Positions 10,051 to 18,950 are shown, counted from the first letter of the stretch. The stretch is DNA of 53,102 nucleotides from Acidovorax sp. (GCF_016783915.1 NZ_JADHVT010000017.1:1-53102); one strand, 5' to 3'. The notes: a model not told the origin generated them from the sequence alone. Translations and numbers: made by a program.

Positions 10051-11040
10051 TTATTCGGCGGTGATGCCCGCGCGTTTGACGACTGCGCCGAACTTCACCA
10101 TGCGGTCGGCCATCATCTTTTCGAACGCAGCGGGCGGCATCTCTTCCGGCACGATCACGCCGCGGTCCTTGAGGTTGGCCACCATGGCGGGCGACGTGGC
10201 CACCTGGCGCACGGCCTTGTACAAGGTCTGCACCACAGCCTCGGGCGTGCCGGCCGGGGCGGCCAGACCGGTCCAGGAGGTAAGGTTCAGCTCGGGGTGA
10301 CCCACCTCGGCCATGGTGGGCACATCGGGGAGCTGCGGCAGGCGCTGGTCGGCGGCCACGGCCAGGGCGCGCACCTTGCCCGCCTGGATGTGCGGCAACA
10401 TGATGACCAGGTTGTCGAGAATGAACTGCACCTCGTTGCCCAGCACGCCCGTGATCAGCGGCGTGCCCCCACGGTAGGGAATGTGCGTGGTGAACACGCC
10501 CGTGGAGACCTTGAGCATTTCCACATTGAGCTGGCCCATGCTGCCCACGCCGCCGCTGCCGTAGTTGAGCTTGCCGGGGTTCTTCTTGGCGTAGTCGATG
10601 AACTCCTTGAAGGTCTTGAACGGCAGGCTGCTGTGCACCACCAGCGCGTTGGGCTGGCGGCCCAGGATGGCGATGTTTTCAAAGTCCTTGATGGGGTCGT
10701 AGCCGATCTTGGGCTGGGTGAGCGGGTTGGCCAGGTGGCTGCTTTGCGACGAGACCACCAGGGTGTAGCCGTCGGCCTTGGAGCGCGCCACATACTGCGC
10801 GCCCACCGAGCCCCCGGCGCCCGCGCGGTTTTCCACCACGATGGGCACGCCCAGTACGCGCGACAGCGGCTCGGAATACTGGCGCGCCATGATGTCCACC
10901 GACCCGCCGGGCGGGAACGGCACCACCAGCGTGATCGGGCGCGACGGGAATTTGTCCTGCGCCAGGGCGGGCAATGCAGCAAGGCCTGCGAGGCCCAGGC
11001 CGGTGGTCAGGAGGTGGCGACGGGAAGGTGTGGTGTGCAT
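10051..11040 (-). CDS. Bug-type tripartite tricarboxylate transporter substrate-binding protein
   Basis: A 329-residue periplasmic receptor of the TctC/Bug family, very abundant in Comamonadaceae. The start at 11040 gives a signal with a twin-arginine look (SRRHLLTTGLGLAGLAALPALAQ). The mature chain begins FPSRPITLVVPFPPGGSVDIMAR, the family hallmark, and continues with VVENRAGAGGSVGA, also diagnostic. No TctA/TctB membrane genes are adjacent, which is usual for orphan Bug proteins. It lies 43 bases downstream of an M20 peptidase gene on the same strand, so the two may form an operon that handles a related ligand. Ligand unknown. Confidence 0.92.
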   Translation of the reverse strand: MHTTPSRRHLLTTGLGLAGLAALPALAQDKFPSRPITLVVPFPPGGSVDIMARQYSEPLSRVLGVPIVVENRAGAGGSVGAQYVARSKADGYTLVVSSQSSHLANPLTQPKIGYDPIKDFENIAILGRQPNALVVHSSLPFKTFKEFIDYAKKNPGKLNYGSGGVGSMGQLNVEMLKVSTGVFTTHIPYRGGTPLITGVLGNEVQFILDNLVIMLPHIQAGKVRALAVAADQRLPQLPDVPTMAEVGHPELNLTSWTGLAAPAGTPEAVVQTLYKAVRQVATSPAMVANLKDRGVIVPEEMPPAAFEKMMADRMVKFGAVVKRAGITAE

Positions 11041-11083
11041 GACGGTCAAAGAACTCAAAAATGGGGGGGAGGAGGTACAAAAA

Positions 11084-12265
11084 TCAGGGGTGCGCCAGCA
11101 CGGCCAGCGCCACGGCCTGCGCGCGTGGCACAAAGGTGGACAGCTCGCAGTACTCGCGTTCGGTGTGTGCGTGGCCGCCCACCGGGCCCGTGGCGCACAG
11201 CGTGGGCACGCCCACCGATGCGGTCAGGCCACTGTCGGCAGCGCCGCCAGTGAACTCGCCTTGCACCTCAAAGCCCAGTGACCGCGCGCCCTGCTGATAC
11301 AGCGCCAGCAGGTTGTCCGGGGTGGGCTTCATGGGCAGGGTGCGGCGCGTGGTGGTGATGCGGCCCTGGGTGCGGGGCACGGACTCTTCTTCGACGATGG
11401 CACGCACGCGCTCCAGCAGTTCGTCGGGGTTGGTGTCGGAGGTAAAGCGCAGGTCCACCTCAGCGCGGGCGTGGGGGGCCACCATGTTGGGCACGATGCC
11501 CCCTTGCACCACGCCCACGTTGCAGGTGACGCCCGTGGCGGGGTCGGTCAGCGCATGCAGCGCAAGGGTCTTGCGGGCCAGGGCTTCGATGGCGCTGGCG
11601 CCAGCGGCGTGGTTGATGCCTGCATGCGCGGCCACGCCCTGCACCTCGAACTCCACCACCATCGAGCCCTTGCGGCTGGTGACCACGTTGCCGCTGACAC
11701 GGCCCGGCTCGGCGTTGAACACCACACGCGCCCCCCGCACGCGGGCCATGATGAGGTCACGCGTGGCGGGCGAACCGATCTCTTCATCGCACGAGAAGAA
11801 CAGGTGCAGCGGCGCCTGCAGGCCGCCGCAGCGCGCAAAGGCCTCGGCCACAAACACGTTGAGCACCAAGCCGGACTTCATGTCTGCCACGCCGGGGCCG
11901 TAGGCACGCCCGGCTTCTTCGCGGTAGGGGCGTGTGGGCACGGTGCCATCCGGAAACACCGTGTCCATGTGCCCCATGAGGATGATGGGCGCGCCACCGG
12001 CTGCAGCGCCCTCGGCCGGGTTGACCTGCGCATGCAGCAGCACGCCATAGCCGGGTACGGGCTCAAACTGCACCGGCACACCGGCAGCCTGCAGGCGCTC
12101 GGCCAGGGCATGGGCGACGGCCTTCACGCCCGCCTCATTACGGCTGCCGCTCTCGATATTGACCACTTTTTGCAACAGGTCTTGCATGGACTGCTGCTGT
12201 CTGGCCAGCCAGTCCAGGACCTGCGCACGCACCGGCAGCAGACCTTCGTTCAGGGTATTGAGCAT
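11084..12265 (-). CDS. M20-family carboxypeptidase (CPG2 / glutamate carboxypeptidase type)
   Basis: A 393-residue cytoplasmic di-zinc peptidase. Catalytic motifs are intact: LMGHMDTVFPDG, GPGVADMKSGLVLNVF, FFSCDEEIGSPATR with the Glu-Glu base, and the C-terminal GPVGGHAHTEREYCE carrying the last metal His. No signal peptide is seen. Family members release C-terminal glutamate or hydrolyse related N-acyl amino acids. It precedes a Bug-type receptor gene and is divergent from a RpiR-type regulator with a 99-bp gap. That gap contains two of three 31-bp-spaced TTGCACG repeats. The ATG at 12265 was chosen since the conserved helix begins just after it. Confidence 0.88.
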   Translation of the reverse strand: MLNTLNEGLLPVRAQVLDWLARQQQSMQDLLQKVVNIESGSRNEAGVKAVAHALAERLQAAGVPVQFEPVPGYGVLLHAQVNPAEGAAAGGAPIILMGHMDTVFPDGTVPTRPYREEAGRAYGPGVADMKSGLVLNVFVAEAFARCGGLQAPLHLFFSCDEEIGSPATRDLIMARVRGARVVFNAEPGRVSGNVVTSRKGSMVVEFEVQGVAAHAGINHAAGASAIEALARKTLALHALTDPATGVTCNVGVVQGGIVPNMVAPHARAEVDLRFTSDTNPDELLERVRAIVEEESVPRTQGRITTTRRTLPMKPTPDNLLALYQQGARSLGFEVQGEFTGGAADSGLTASVGVPTLCATGPVGGHAHTEREYCELSTFVPRAQAVALAVLAHP

Positions 12266-12314
12266 CGTTGTCCTTGGGCAAGCCCCAGGTAGGGGCAAAA
12301 TTTGGGCCGCAGTG

Positions 12315-12386
12315 TTGCACGCGACCCGGGCTTCTGCAACGTATTTTGCACGAATGAGAATTTTATGAAATCATCATTGCACGAAT
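12315..12386. promoter_or_regulatory. Three TTGCACG direct repeats spaced exactly 31 bp at the RpiR start
   Basis: TTGCACG occurs at 12315, 12346 and 12377; the last two copies extend to TTGCACGAAT. The spacing is 31 bp twice, close to three helical turns, placing all copies on one DNA face. The array spans the regulator's start codon (12365) and lies upstream of the divergent peptidase. Inference: an operator array for the regulator. Confidence 0.45.
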
Positions 12387-13285
12387 CCAGCGCCTTGCTG
12401 ACCGAGCGGCTGGCCCGTCAGGACGCCGACCTGACCGCCAGCGAACGGGCGCTGGCCGAGGCCCTGGGGCGCGACTACCCCCACGCCCTGCTGGAGTCCG
12501 CCACCGCCCTTGCTGCGCGCACCGGCACCAGTGCATCGACCGTGGTGCGGCTGTTTGCCAAGCTGGGCTACGGCAGCTATGCCGAGGCCCAGCGCGAGGC
12601 GCGGGCCGAGGTGACGGCCCTGCTGCAAACGGCGGGGCAGCGCGCGCCGGTCACCATCGGCACCCGGCGCAGCCTGCAGCAGTGTGTGGACGACGCGCTG
12701 CTGCACGACCAGCACAACCTCACCACCACGCGCGACGGGCTGGACATGGTGGCGTTCGAGGCCATGGTGGCGCGCATCGCACAGGGCAAGGGACGGATCT
12801 TTGTGCTGGCGCAGATCAACAGCGCCCCGGTGGCCGCCTGGCTGGCACTGCACCTGAACATGTGCCGACCCGGCGTGCACGAACTGGGAGCCGGCGCCGT
12901 GGACGCGACCGACCAGCTGCTGTGGATCCAGCCAGAGGACGCCTTGCTGGTCTTCAGCATCCGCCGCTACGCCAGCGGGCCGGTGAAAGTGGCGCAGCGT
13001 TTTCGCGACGCGGGCGCCCAGGTGCTGGCCATCACCGACAGCGCTGCGGCTCCACTGGCCGCGCTGTCCCACCACCGGCTGCAGGTGCGCACGTCCAACG
13101 CATCGCCGTTCGACTCGTACACCGCCGCGTTCTTCCTGTGCAATGCGCTGGTGTCGGCCGTGGCCCAGCAGCGGCACAAGGCGGTGTCCGAGGCACTGAA
13201 GCGGCGCGACGATCTCTGGACTGATTTCGAGTCGCAACTGATCGTGGAAGGCCACCCGCCAGCCGGTCGGCGGAGTAAGCGCTAG
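12365..13285 (+). CDS. MurR/RpiR-family transcriptional regulator
   Basis: A 306-residue regulator. The N-terminal HTH_6 domain (residues ~15-90) includes LTASERALAEALGRDYPHALLESATALAARTGTSASTVVRLFAKLGY, given here as the family hallmark. The C-terminal half is a SIS sugar-phosphate-type isomerase fold with VLAQINSAPVAAWLALHL and LVFSIRRYASGPVKVAQRFRDAGAQVLAITDS. Such proteins usually sense phosphosugars, though Comamonadaceae members are often found next to amino acid or peptide genes, as here. It is divergent from the M20 peptidase/Bug receptor pair, its likely target. A strong bidirectional terminator follows. Start chosen at ATG 12365. Confidence 0.9.
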   Translation: MKSSLHESSALLTERLARQDADLTASERALAEALGRDYPHALLESATALAARTGTSASTVVRLFAKLGYGSYAEAQREARAEVTALLQTAGQRAPVTIGTRRSLQQCVDDALLHDQHNLTTTRDGLDMVAFEAMVARIAQGKGRIFVLAQINSAPVAAWLALHLNMCRPGVHELGAGAVDATDQLLWIQPEDALLVFSIRRYASGPVKVAQRFRDAGAQVLAITDSAAAPLAALSHHRLQVRTSNASPFDSYTAAFFLCNALVSAVAQQRHKAVSEALKRRDDLWTDFESQLIVEGHPPAGRRSKR

Positions 13286-13324
13286 CCTGTGCGCAGCAGA
13301 CGTTCAGCCTTGGGTGGCCCCATG

Positions 13325-13352
13325 AAAAAAGCGCTCCGGAGAGCGCTTTTTT
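13325..13352. terminator. Bidirectional terminator between the RpiR gene and gltL
   Basis: A 12-bp perfect inverted repeat AAAAAAGCGCTC / GAGCGCTTTTTT with a CGGA loop. It gives a GC stem and T-run in both directions and serves both convergent genes. Confidence 0.93.
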
Positions 13353-13393
13353 GTAGCCCCAAACCCTTGCGGCACGGGGGGTGCAAGCACCGT

Positions 13394-14131
13394 TCAGTGC
13401 TGAAGGATCTTGTTGAGGAAGTCCTTCGTGCGGGGCTGGCGAGCGTCGGGGTTGTTGAAGAAGTCGTCCTTGGAGCAGTCTTCCAGGATCTTGCCGCCCA
13501 CGTCCATGAAGATCACGCGGTTGCTCACCTTGCGGGCAAAACCCATTTCGTGGGTCACGCACATCATGGTCATGCCTTCGTTGGCCAGGCCCACCATCAC
13601 GTCCAGCACTTCGCCGACCATTTCGGGGTCGAGTGCAGACGTGGGCTCGTCGAACAGCATCACGATGGGGTCCATCGACAAGGCGCGCGCAATGGCCACA
13701 CGCTGCTGCTGGCCGCCCGAGAGCTGGCCGGGGAACTTGTCCTTGTGGGCGATCAGGCCCACACGCTCCAGCATCTTGAGGCCCCGCTTCTTGGCGTCGT
13801 CCGCGCTGCGGCCCAGCACCTTGATCTGCGCGATGGTCAGGTTGTCCGTCACCGACAGGTGGGGGAACAGCTCGAAGTGCTGGAACACCATGCCCACGCG
13901 GCTGCGCAGCTTGGGCAGGTTGGTGCTGGGGTCGTGCAGCTTCACGCCATCGACCGTGATCTCGCCCTTCTGGAAGGGTTCGAGCGCGTTGATGGTCTTG
14001 ATGAGCGTGGACTTGCCGGAGCCCGAGGGGCCGCAGACCACCACCACTTCACCCTTGTTGATGGTGGCCGAGCACTCGTTGAGCACCTGCACCGGGCCAT
14101 ACCACTTGGATACGTTTTTGAGTTCGATCAT
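13394..14131 (-). CDS. gltL: Glutamate/aspartate ABC transporter ATP-binding protein
   Basis: A 245-residue polar amino acid ABC ATPase. Walker [10 protein letters not shown] starts at residue 34, the Q-loop is [10 protein letters not shown], the signature is [15 protein letters not shown], Walker B is [15 protein letters not shown] and the H-loop is CVTHEMGFA. It is the last gene of the gltI-J-K-L set, about 40 bases after gltK, all on the minus strand, and ends at a bidirectional terminator. Order and sequence are like E. coli gltIJKL, hence the symbol; actual specificity between glutamate and aspartate is inferred. Confidence 0.94.
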   Translation of the reverse strand: MIELKNVSKWYGPVQVLNECSATINKGEVVVVCGPSGSGKSTLIKTINALEPFQKGEITVDGVKLHDPSTNLPKLRSRVGMVFQHFELFPHLSVTDNLTIAQIKVLGRSADDAKKRGLKMLERVGLIAHKDKFPGQLSGGQQQRVAIARALSMDPIVMLFDEPTSALDPEMVGEVLDVMVGLANEGMTMMCVTHEMGFARKVSNRVIFMDVGGKILEDCSKDDFFNNPDARQPRTKDFLNKILQH

Positions 14132-14171
14132 TTCTTTTTCCTCAATCCAATCTCTTTAGCACCAGCATCGA

Positions 14172-14837
14172 TCAGCGGATGATCGCGATCTTCTGGTGCA
14201 GGCGCTTGACCGCCCAGGACAGCGCGTAGCACATGATGAAGTACAGAACCGCAGCGGCCAGGTACGCCTCGATCGGACGACCAAAGTTCTTGCCTGCCAC
14301 TTCAAAGCCCTTGAGCATGTCGTAGGCACCAATGGCGTAGACCAGCGACGTGTCCTGGAACAGGATGATGGTCTGCGTGAGCAGCACGGGCAGCATGTTG
14401 CGGAACGCCTGTGGCAGCACCACCAGCTTCATGTTCTGGCCATACGTCATGCCCAGTGCCTGGCCGGCATACACCTGGCCGCGTGGGATGGACTGGATGC
14501 CAGCGCGCATGATTTCGCTGAAGTACGCCGCCTCAAAGGCGATGAAGGTGATGACCGCCGACACTTCCGCGCCAATGGGGCGGCCGATGATGGCTGGCAC
14601 CAGCAGGAAGAACCAAAGGATCACCATCACCAGCGGAATGGAGCGCATGCCGTTGACGTAGATGGTGGCGGGCACATCCAGCCACTTCTTGCCCGACAGG
14701 CGCATGAGCGCCAGCACGGTGCCAAACAGCACGCCCCCGACGGTGGCCACCAGCATGAGGATCAGGCTGAAGTACAGCCCCTTGAGCACGAAGTTGGAGA
14801 TCAGGTCCCAGTTGTAGAAGGAGAAATCGAGATTCAT
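14172..14837 (-). CDS. gltK: Glutamate/aspartate ABC transporter permease
   Basis: A 221-residue inner membrane permease of the HisM/GltK type with about five spans. The EAA loop reads GQALGMTYGQNMKLVVLPQAFRNMLP, where the ATPase docks, preceded by EIMRAGIQSIPRGQ. The ATG at 14837 is one base beyond the gltJ stop, so translation is likely coupled; the alternative upstream in-frame ATG at 14864 would lie inside gltJ. It forms a heterodimer with the gltJ product. Confidence 0.93.
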   Translation of the reverse strand: MNLDFSFYNWDLISNFVLKGLYFSLILMLVATVGGVLFGTVLALMRLSGKKWLDVPATIYVNGMRSIPLVMVILWFFLLVPAIIGRPIGAEVSAVITFIAFEAAYFSEIMRAGIQSIPRGQVYAGQALGMTYGQNMKLVVLPQAFRNMLPVLLTQTIILFQDTSLVYAIGAYDMLKGFEVAGKNFGRPIEAYLAAAVLYFIMCYALSWAVKRLHQKIAIIR

Positions 14838-14838
14838 A

Positions 14839-15597
14839 TCAATGCCCCCCTCCGGCCGCGCCACTCACGACCATGCCAGGGATGCGTGCGCGCTTTTCAA
14901 TGGAGGCCATGATGCGGTTGATCGCAAACGCCGAGATGATGTACAGCGTGGTCACCGCCAGATAGACCTCGATGCCGCGCGAGGTTTCTTCCTGCGCCTG
15001 CATGGCGAACATGGTGAGTTCGGCCACCGACACGGCAAACGCCACGGACGAGTTCTTGAAGATGTTCATCGTCTCGCTGGTCAGCGGCGGAATGATGATG
15101 CGGAAAGCCATGGGCAGCAGCACATAGCGGTAGGTCTGGAAGGTGGTGAAACCCATGGCCATGCCGGCATATCGCTGGCCGCGTGGCAGGGCCTGAATGC
15201 CCGAGCGCACCTGCTCGGCAATACGTGCCGAGGTGAAAAAGCCCAGCGCCAGCACCACCAGCGCAAAACCGGGCACGCCCCGCAGCACAGGGAACAGGCT
15301 GGGCAGCACGTGGTACCACAGGAAAATCTGGACCAGCAGCGGAATATTGCGAAACAGCTCGACCCAGGTATTGCCCAGGCGAACGATCATCGGGCGGTCC
15401 TGCAAGGTGCGCAGCGTACCGATGAATGAACCCAACACAAGCGCCAGCAGCAAGGCCAGCAGCGAAACGGACACCGTCCAGCCCCAGGCCGACAGCATCC
15501 AGTCCAGGTAGGTGATCTCGCCGCCTTTGCCAAAGCAGCTCTGCACAACTTCCCGGTCCATGGTGTCCTGGCAGAACACCTGCCAATCCCAACTCAT
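14839..15597 (-). CDS. gltJ: Glutamate/aspartate ABC transporter permease
   Basis: A 252-residue permease with an N-terminal periplasmic stretch (WQVFCQDTMDREVVQSCFGKG) before the first span, as in GltJ. The motif VRSGIQALPRGQRYAGMAMG and the following EAA loop TTFQTYRYVLLPMAFRIIIPP are intact. It is separated from gltI by a stem-loop terminator, so it probably receives only read-through transcription from the receptor gene. It directly precedes gltK. Function by family and gene order. Confidence 0.93.
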   Translation of the reverse strand: MSWDWQVFCQDTMDREVVQSCFGKGGEITYLDWMLSAWGWTVSVSLLALLLALVLGSFIGTLRTLQDRPMIVRLGNTWVELFRNIPLLVQIFLWYHVLPSLFPVLRGVPGFALVVLALGFFTSARIAEQVRSGIQALPRGQRYAGMAMGFTTFQTYRYVLLPMAFRIIIPPLTSETMNIFKNSSVAFAVSVAELTMFAMQAQEETSRGIEVYLAVTTLYIISAFAINRIMASIEKRARIPGMVVSGAAGGGH

Positions 15598-15660
15598 AGG
15601 AGCACCCCTTTAATTTTTGGTTTTGCGCTGGGGGCCACCCTTGGCCGACCCAACAAAAAA

Positions 15661-15689
15661 GCCCCTTCAAACCGGCTGGCCGAAGGGGC
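15661..15689 (-). terminator. Intercistronic terminator/attenuator between gltI and gltJ
   Basis: An 8-bp stem GCCCCTTC / GAAGGGGC with a 13-base loop. On the minus strand it is followed by a run of six T (A-run 15655-15660). Its position just after gltI suggests that most transcripts stop here, giving excess receptor over permease. Confidence 0.75.
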
Positions 15690-15705
15690 ACAAGCGTTGC
15701 AGAGC

Positions 15706-16605
15706 TTACTTCTTGGCGTAGTCTTCCATGGGCTTGTCGTTAGGCGATGCCCAAGCTGCCTTGGTAGCGTCGGACATCGGCAGGCCGATCTTGGTGTTAG
15801 TCGGTGGCACGGGTTGCATGAACCACTTGTCGTACAGCTTGGCCAGCGAGCCGTCGGCGATCTGGCGCTTGATGGAGTCGTCCACGGCCTTCTTGAACGC
15901 AGGGTCGTCCTTGCGCAACATGCAGGCGATGGGTTCCACCGACAGCACTTCGCCCACGATCTTGTAATCGGCAGGGTTCTTGGACTTGGAGACGTTGGCA
16001 GCCAGGATGGAGCCGTCCATCACGAACGCGTCAGCACGGCCGGTTTCCAGCATCAGGAAGCTGTCGGCGTGGTCCTTGCCAAACACTTCCTTGAAGTCGA
16101 TCCCGCCAGCACGTTCGTGCTTGCGCAGGGTCTGCACGGAGGTCGTGCCGGTGGTGGTGGCCACGGTCTTGCCGTTCAGGTCCTTGATCGAGGTGATGCC
16201 CGAGTTGGCCTTCACCACGGTGCGCACTTCTTCCACATAGGTAGTCACGGCAAACGCCACGTCCTTCTGGCGGGCGGCGTTGTTGGTGGTGGAGCCGCAC
16301 TCCAGGTCCACGGTGCCGTTGGTCACCAGCGGAATACGGTTTTGCGATGTCACGGGCTGGTACTTGATATCCAGCTTGGGCAAGCCCAGTTGCTTCTGGA
16401 TGTCGTGCAAAACGATCTCGCCCATTTCGGTGTGGAAACCCACGTACTTGCCGTTGCCCAGCGTGTACGAAAGACCCGAAGACTCGCGCACGCCCAGCGT
16501 CACGCTGCCGGAGGCCTTGATCTTGGCCAGAGTGTCATTGGCTTGGGCAAATACGCTGCCTGCAGCCAAGGCGGTCACGGCAACCGCGAGCAAATGTTTC
16601 TTCAT
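15706..16605 (-). CDS. gltI: Glutamate/aspartate ABC transporter periplasmic binding protein
   Basis: A 299-residue protein with a clear signal peptide (MKKHLLAVAVTALAAGSVFA, cleavage before QANDTL). Family-3 solute-binding motifs follow: GVRESSGLSYTLGNGKYVGFHTEMG, NRIPLVTNGTVDLECGSTTN, the hinge region GTTSVQTLR and GRADAFVMDGSILA. It is the first gene of the glt transport operon and has GGAG a few bases before its ATG (AAGGAGATCCCT). The CGSTTNN segment is typical of GltI/PEB1-like receptors for acidic amino acids. A paralogue lies immediately upstream. Confidence 0.94.
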   Translation of the reverse strand: MKKHLLAVAVTALAAGSVFAQANDTLAKIKASGSVTLGVRESSGLSYTLGNGKYVGFHTEMGEIVLHDIQKQLGLPKLDIKYQPVTSQNRIPLVTNGTVDLECGSTTNNAARQKDVAFAVTTYVEEVRTVVKANSGITSIKDLNGKTVATTTGTTSVQTLRKHERAGGIDFKEVFGKDHADSFLMLETGRADAFVMDGSILAANVSKSKNPADYKIVGEVLSVEPIACMLRKDDPAFKKAVDDSIKRQIADGSLAKLYDKWFMQPVPPTNTKIGLPMSDATKAAWASPNDKPMEDYAKK

Positions 16606-16721
16606 AGGGATCTCCTTGTGTTGAAAACGAAAAAGGGGGGATTTTAGAGACAGGGGCCTGCCGGGGGTAACCGGTCAGAACCGCACTCCAAAAAGGGGTA
16701 GCACGCAACCAGGGATATTAG

Positions 16722-17618
16722 TCAGAACGGGACCTGGTCGGTAGGGTATTTCCAGAAGTCGCGCAACAAGTAACTGACCGGCAGGTTCAGCACGGTATTG
16801 TTTGGCGGAATGGCCTTGTTGAACCACTTGTCGTAAATCGGGTAAATCTCGCGGCTGGTAATCAGGCGGCGCATTTCCTCGTCCACCAGCTTTTTGAACT
16901 CGGGGTCGTTCTTGGGCAGCATGATGGCCAGTGGCTCGGTGGTCATGAAGCGGCCCACCACCTTGAGCGCCTTGGGGTCGGGCCGCCCGGCAGCCAGGCC
17001 GTACAGCAGCACGTCGTCCATCACAAATGCATCGGCCTCGCCTTTTTCGACCATCTCGACCGCCTTGGCATGGTCGGGTGCCTCCACGATGGTGATGCCC
17101 ATCAGGCGCTCGCGGTTGGCTTGGTCGGCGGCCTTCAGGGGCGTAGTGCCCTTGGTGGACACCAGCTTCTTGCCATTGAGGTCTTCCACGCGGTCGATGG
17201 CGCTGGAGGATTTGACCAGCAGCCGGGCACCGGTGATGAAATGGGGAATGGTGAAGGCCACCTTCTGGCGCCGCTCGGCGTTGTTGGTGGTGGAGCCACA
17301 CTCCATATCAGCCTTGCCCTGCTCGATCATGGCGATGCGATTGGCCGGCGTGACAGGCACCAGCTCGATCTCCATGTCCTTCTTGCCAGTCTTCTTGCGC
17401 ACCAGCTCGGCCATGCGCAGGCACAGGTCCAGCGCGTAGCCCACGGGCTTGCCTGACTGGCTGTCGATGTACGAGAAAGGCACCGAGGATTCGCGGTAAG
17501 CGATGACCAGCTTGCCGCCGCCAGCCACGCGCTCCAGCACGCTGGCCTGCGCAGATGCACCGACCGCACAGCACAGTGCTGCGAGGCCCCAGGCCAATCC
17601 CCAATGCTGAACTTTCAT
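16722..17618 (-). CDS. Second GltI-like periplasmic amino acid binding protein
   Basis: A 298-residue paralogue of gltI in the same orientation, 116 bases upstream of it. The signal peptide is MKVQHWGLAWGLAALCCAVGASA; the frame is open further upstream but the signal fixes the start at 17618. Conserved receptor elements include AYRESSVPFSYIDSQSGKPVGYALDLC, NRIAMIEQGKADMECGSTTN, STKGTTPLKA and KGEADAFVMDDVLLYG. The shared CGSTTNN ligand loop suggests another acidic amino acid receptor, possibly feeding the same GltJKL channel. It has no permease genes of its own. Divergence from gltI is considerable, so the ligand may differ. Confidence 0.88.
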   Translation of the reverse strand: MKVQHWGLAWGLAALCCAVGASAQASVLERVAGGGKLVIAYRESSVPFSYIDSQSGKPVGYALDLCLRMAELVRKKTGKKDMEIELVPVTPANRIAMIEQGKADMECGSTTNNAERRQKVAFTIPHFITGARLLVKSSSAIDRVEDLNGKKLVSTKGTTPLKAADQANRERLMGITIVEAPDHAKAVEMVEKGEADAFVMDDVLLYGLAAGRPDPKALKVVGRFMTTEPLAIMLPKNDPEFKKLVDEEMRRLITSREIYPIYDKWFNKAIPPNNTVLNLPVSYLLRDFWKYPTDQVPF

Positions 17619-17799
17619 ACGATGCCTCTGTGACGGAATGAACCGGGTTTGCAATCTTCGTGCCACCGTGGGGCCCTGCCAAGGCACACGCTGCGTTCCA
17701 CCGATCCGGCGATGGGGCAGACTGTACGTGTCGTTACGGTGAAATTCCAATGCCGTTTGCGCGCACAACTATGCAAAGTGTTTATGTCCGTATTTACCC

Positions 17800-18732
17800 T
17801 TAGCATGAGGCCGCTTGGGCCTGCAGGTAGGCCCACAGCGCTTGTGCCGTGCCCTTGGGGGTGTCCTTGCCGTTGGGTTTTTCGCGATAGGCACGCACGT
17901 CCATGGTCATTTGCAGGCCTTCGGCATCCGGGGGCGCGGCGCTGACCAGGCGGCGCGAGCGCAGCTCCTTCTTCACGGCACTGTGCGGCAAAAAGGCCAC
18001 CCCGTGCCCCTCCAACGCCATGGCCTTGAGGCCCTCGGCCATGTCGGTTTCGTACACGCGCTCCAGGTGAATGGGCGTTTGCGACTGCTTGAGGATGAGT
18101 TCGGTCACCCGTCCCAGGTAGGCGCCGGGCGCGTAGCCCAGGTAGGGCAACGGCTGCCCCGCGCGGCCGGGCAGGCGGTGCACGGGCTGGCCTTCGGCGT
18201 CGGCCTTGCTGTAGGGCGACAGCACTTCCTGACCCAGGCTGACCATTTCATAGCGGTCGGCATCGAGCTGGAACGGTTGCGAAGGGTGATGGTAGGCAAT
18301 CAGCAGGTCACACCCGCCTTCGACAAGGCGCATCACGGCGTCGTGCACGTTCAGCGCGATCAGGCGGCTTTTGAACGGGCCAAACTTGTCGTGCAGGCTG
18401 GAGACCCAGGCCGGAAAGAACGTGAACGCCAGCGTGTGGGGCACGGCAAACTCGATCATGTCCTTGCCTGCGCTGGTGTGCGCGCGCAGCATGGCGCGCG
18501 TGTTCTGCAGCGACTGGAGCATTTCCAGGGCCTGGTCGTACAGGGTCTTGCCGGCCGGGGTCAGCCGGGTGGGGTAGGAGCTGCGGTCCACCAGGTCGGT
18601 ACCGGCCCAGGCCTCCAGCGCCTGGATGCGCCGCGAGAACGCTGGCTGGGTCACATGCCGCAGCTGCGCTGACCGGCTGAAGCTGCGGGTTTCCGCGAGA
18701 CTGACGAAATCTTCAAGCCACTTGGTTTCCAT
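17800..18732 (-). CDS. LysR-family regulator, HypT (YjiE)-like
   Basis: A 310-residue LysR-type regulator. The N-terminus METKWLEDFVSLAETRSFSRSAQLR, then HVTQPAFSRRIQALE, is the winged HTH with the same opening as E. coli HypT (YjiE), the hypochlorite-responsive regulator. The effector domain motifs EFAVPHTLAFTFFPAWVSS, CDLLIAYHH and MALEGHGVAFLPHSAVKKELRSRRLV also fit that subfamily. It lies upstream of the second GltI-like gene on the same strand and divergent from the TRAP operon (218-bp gap), so either could be its target. Oxidant sensing is only suggested by resemblance. ATG 18732 is the family-typical start. Confidence 0.88.
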   Translation of the reverse strand: METKWLEDFVSLAETRSFSRSAQLRHVTQPAFSRRIQALEAWAGTDLVDRSSYPTRLTPAGKTLYDQALEMLQSLQNTRAMLRAHTSAGKDMIEFAVPHTLAFTFFPAWVSSLHDKFGPFKSRLIALNVHDAVMRLVEGGCDLLIAYHHPSQPFQLDADRYEMVSLGQEVLSPYSKADAEGQPVHRLPGRAGQPLPYLGYAPGAYLGRVTELILKQSQTPIHLERVYETDMAEGLKAMALEGHGVAFLPHSAVKKELRSRRLVSAAPPDAEGLQMTMDVRAYREKPNGKDTPKGTAQALWAYLQAQAASC

Positions 18733-18802
18733 CGGCGCATTATCCGCGCGGCACCCGAAGCGTGCCGCACAGGGGCATGAGGGTTTACACAGTGCTGGCA
18801 CG

Positions 18803-18819
18803 GCGCACCAATGGTGTGC
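18803..18819. promoter_or_regulatory. Inverted repeat in the LysR/TRAP divergent region
   Basis: GCGCACCA-A-TGGTGTGC is an 8-bp dyad with one mismatch, located between the divergent LysR and TRAP genes. It is a candidate regulator site; no experimental match is claimed. Confidence 0.3.
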
Positions 18820-18950
18820 ATGCATAGCAACCCATCGCATAATAGAAAGCGGCGCCTACAGCGCTCCGCGTCGAGGCCCCTGGTGCACAACACTGCCGGG
18901 CAGGGCGACCCGCATGCCCCCGTGTTTGTTCTCCTCCTTCCCCCTGCCCC

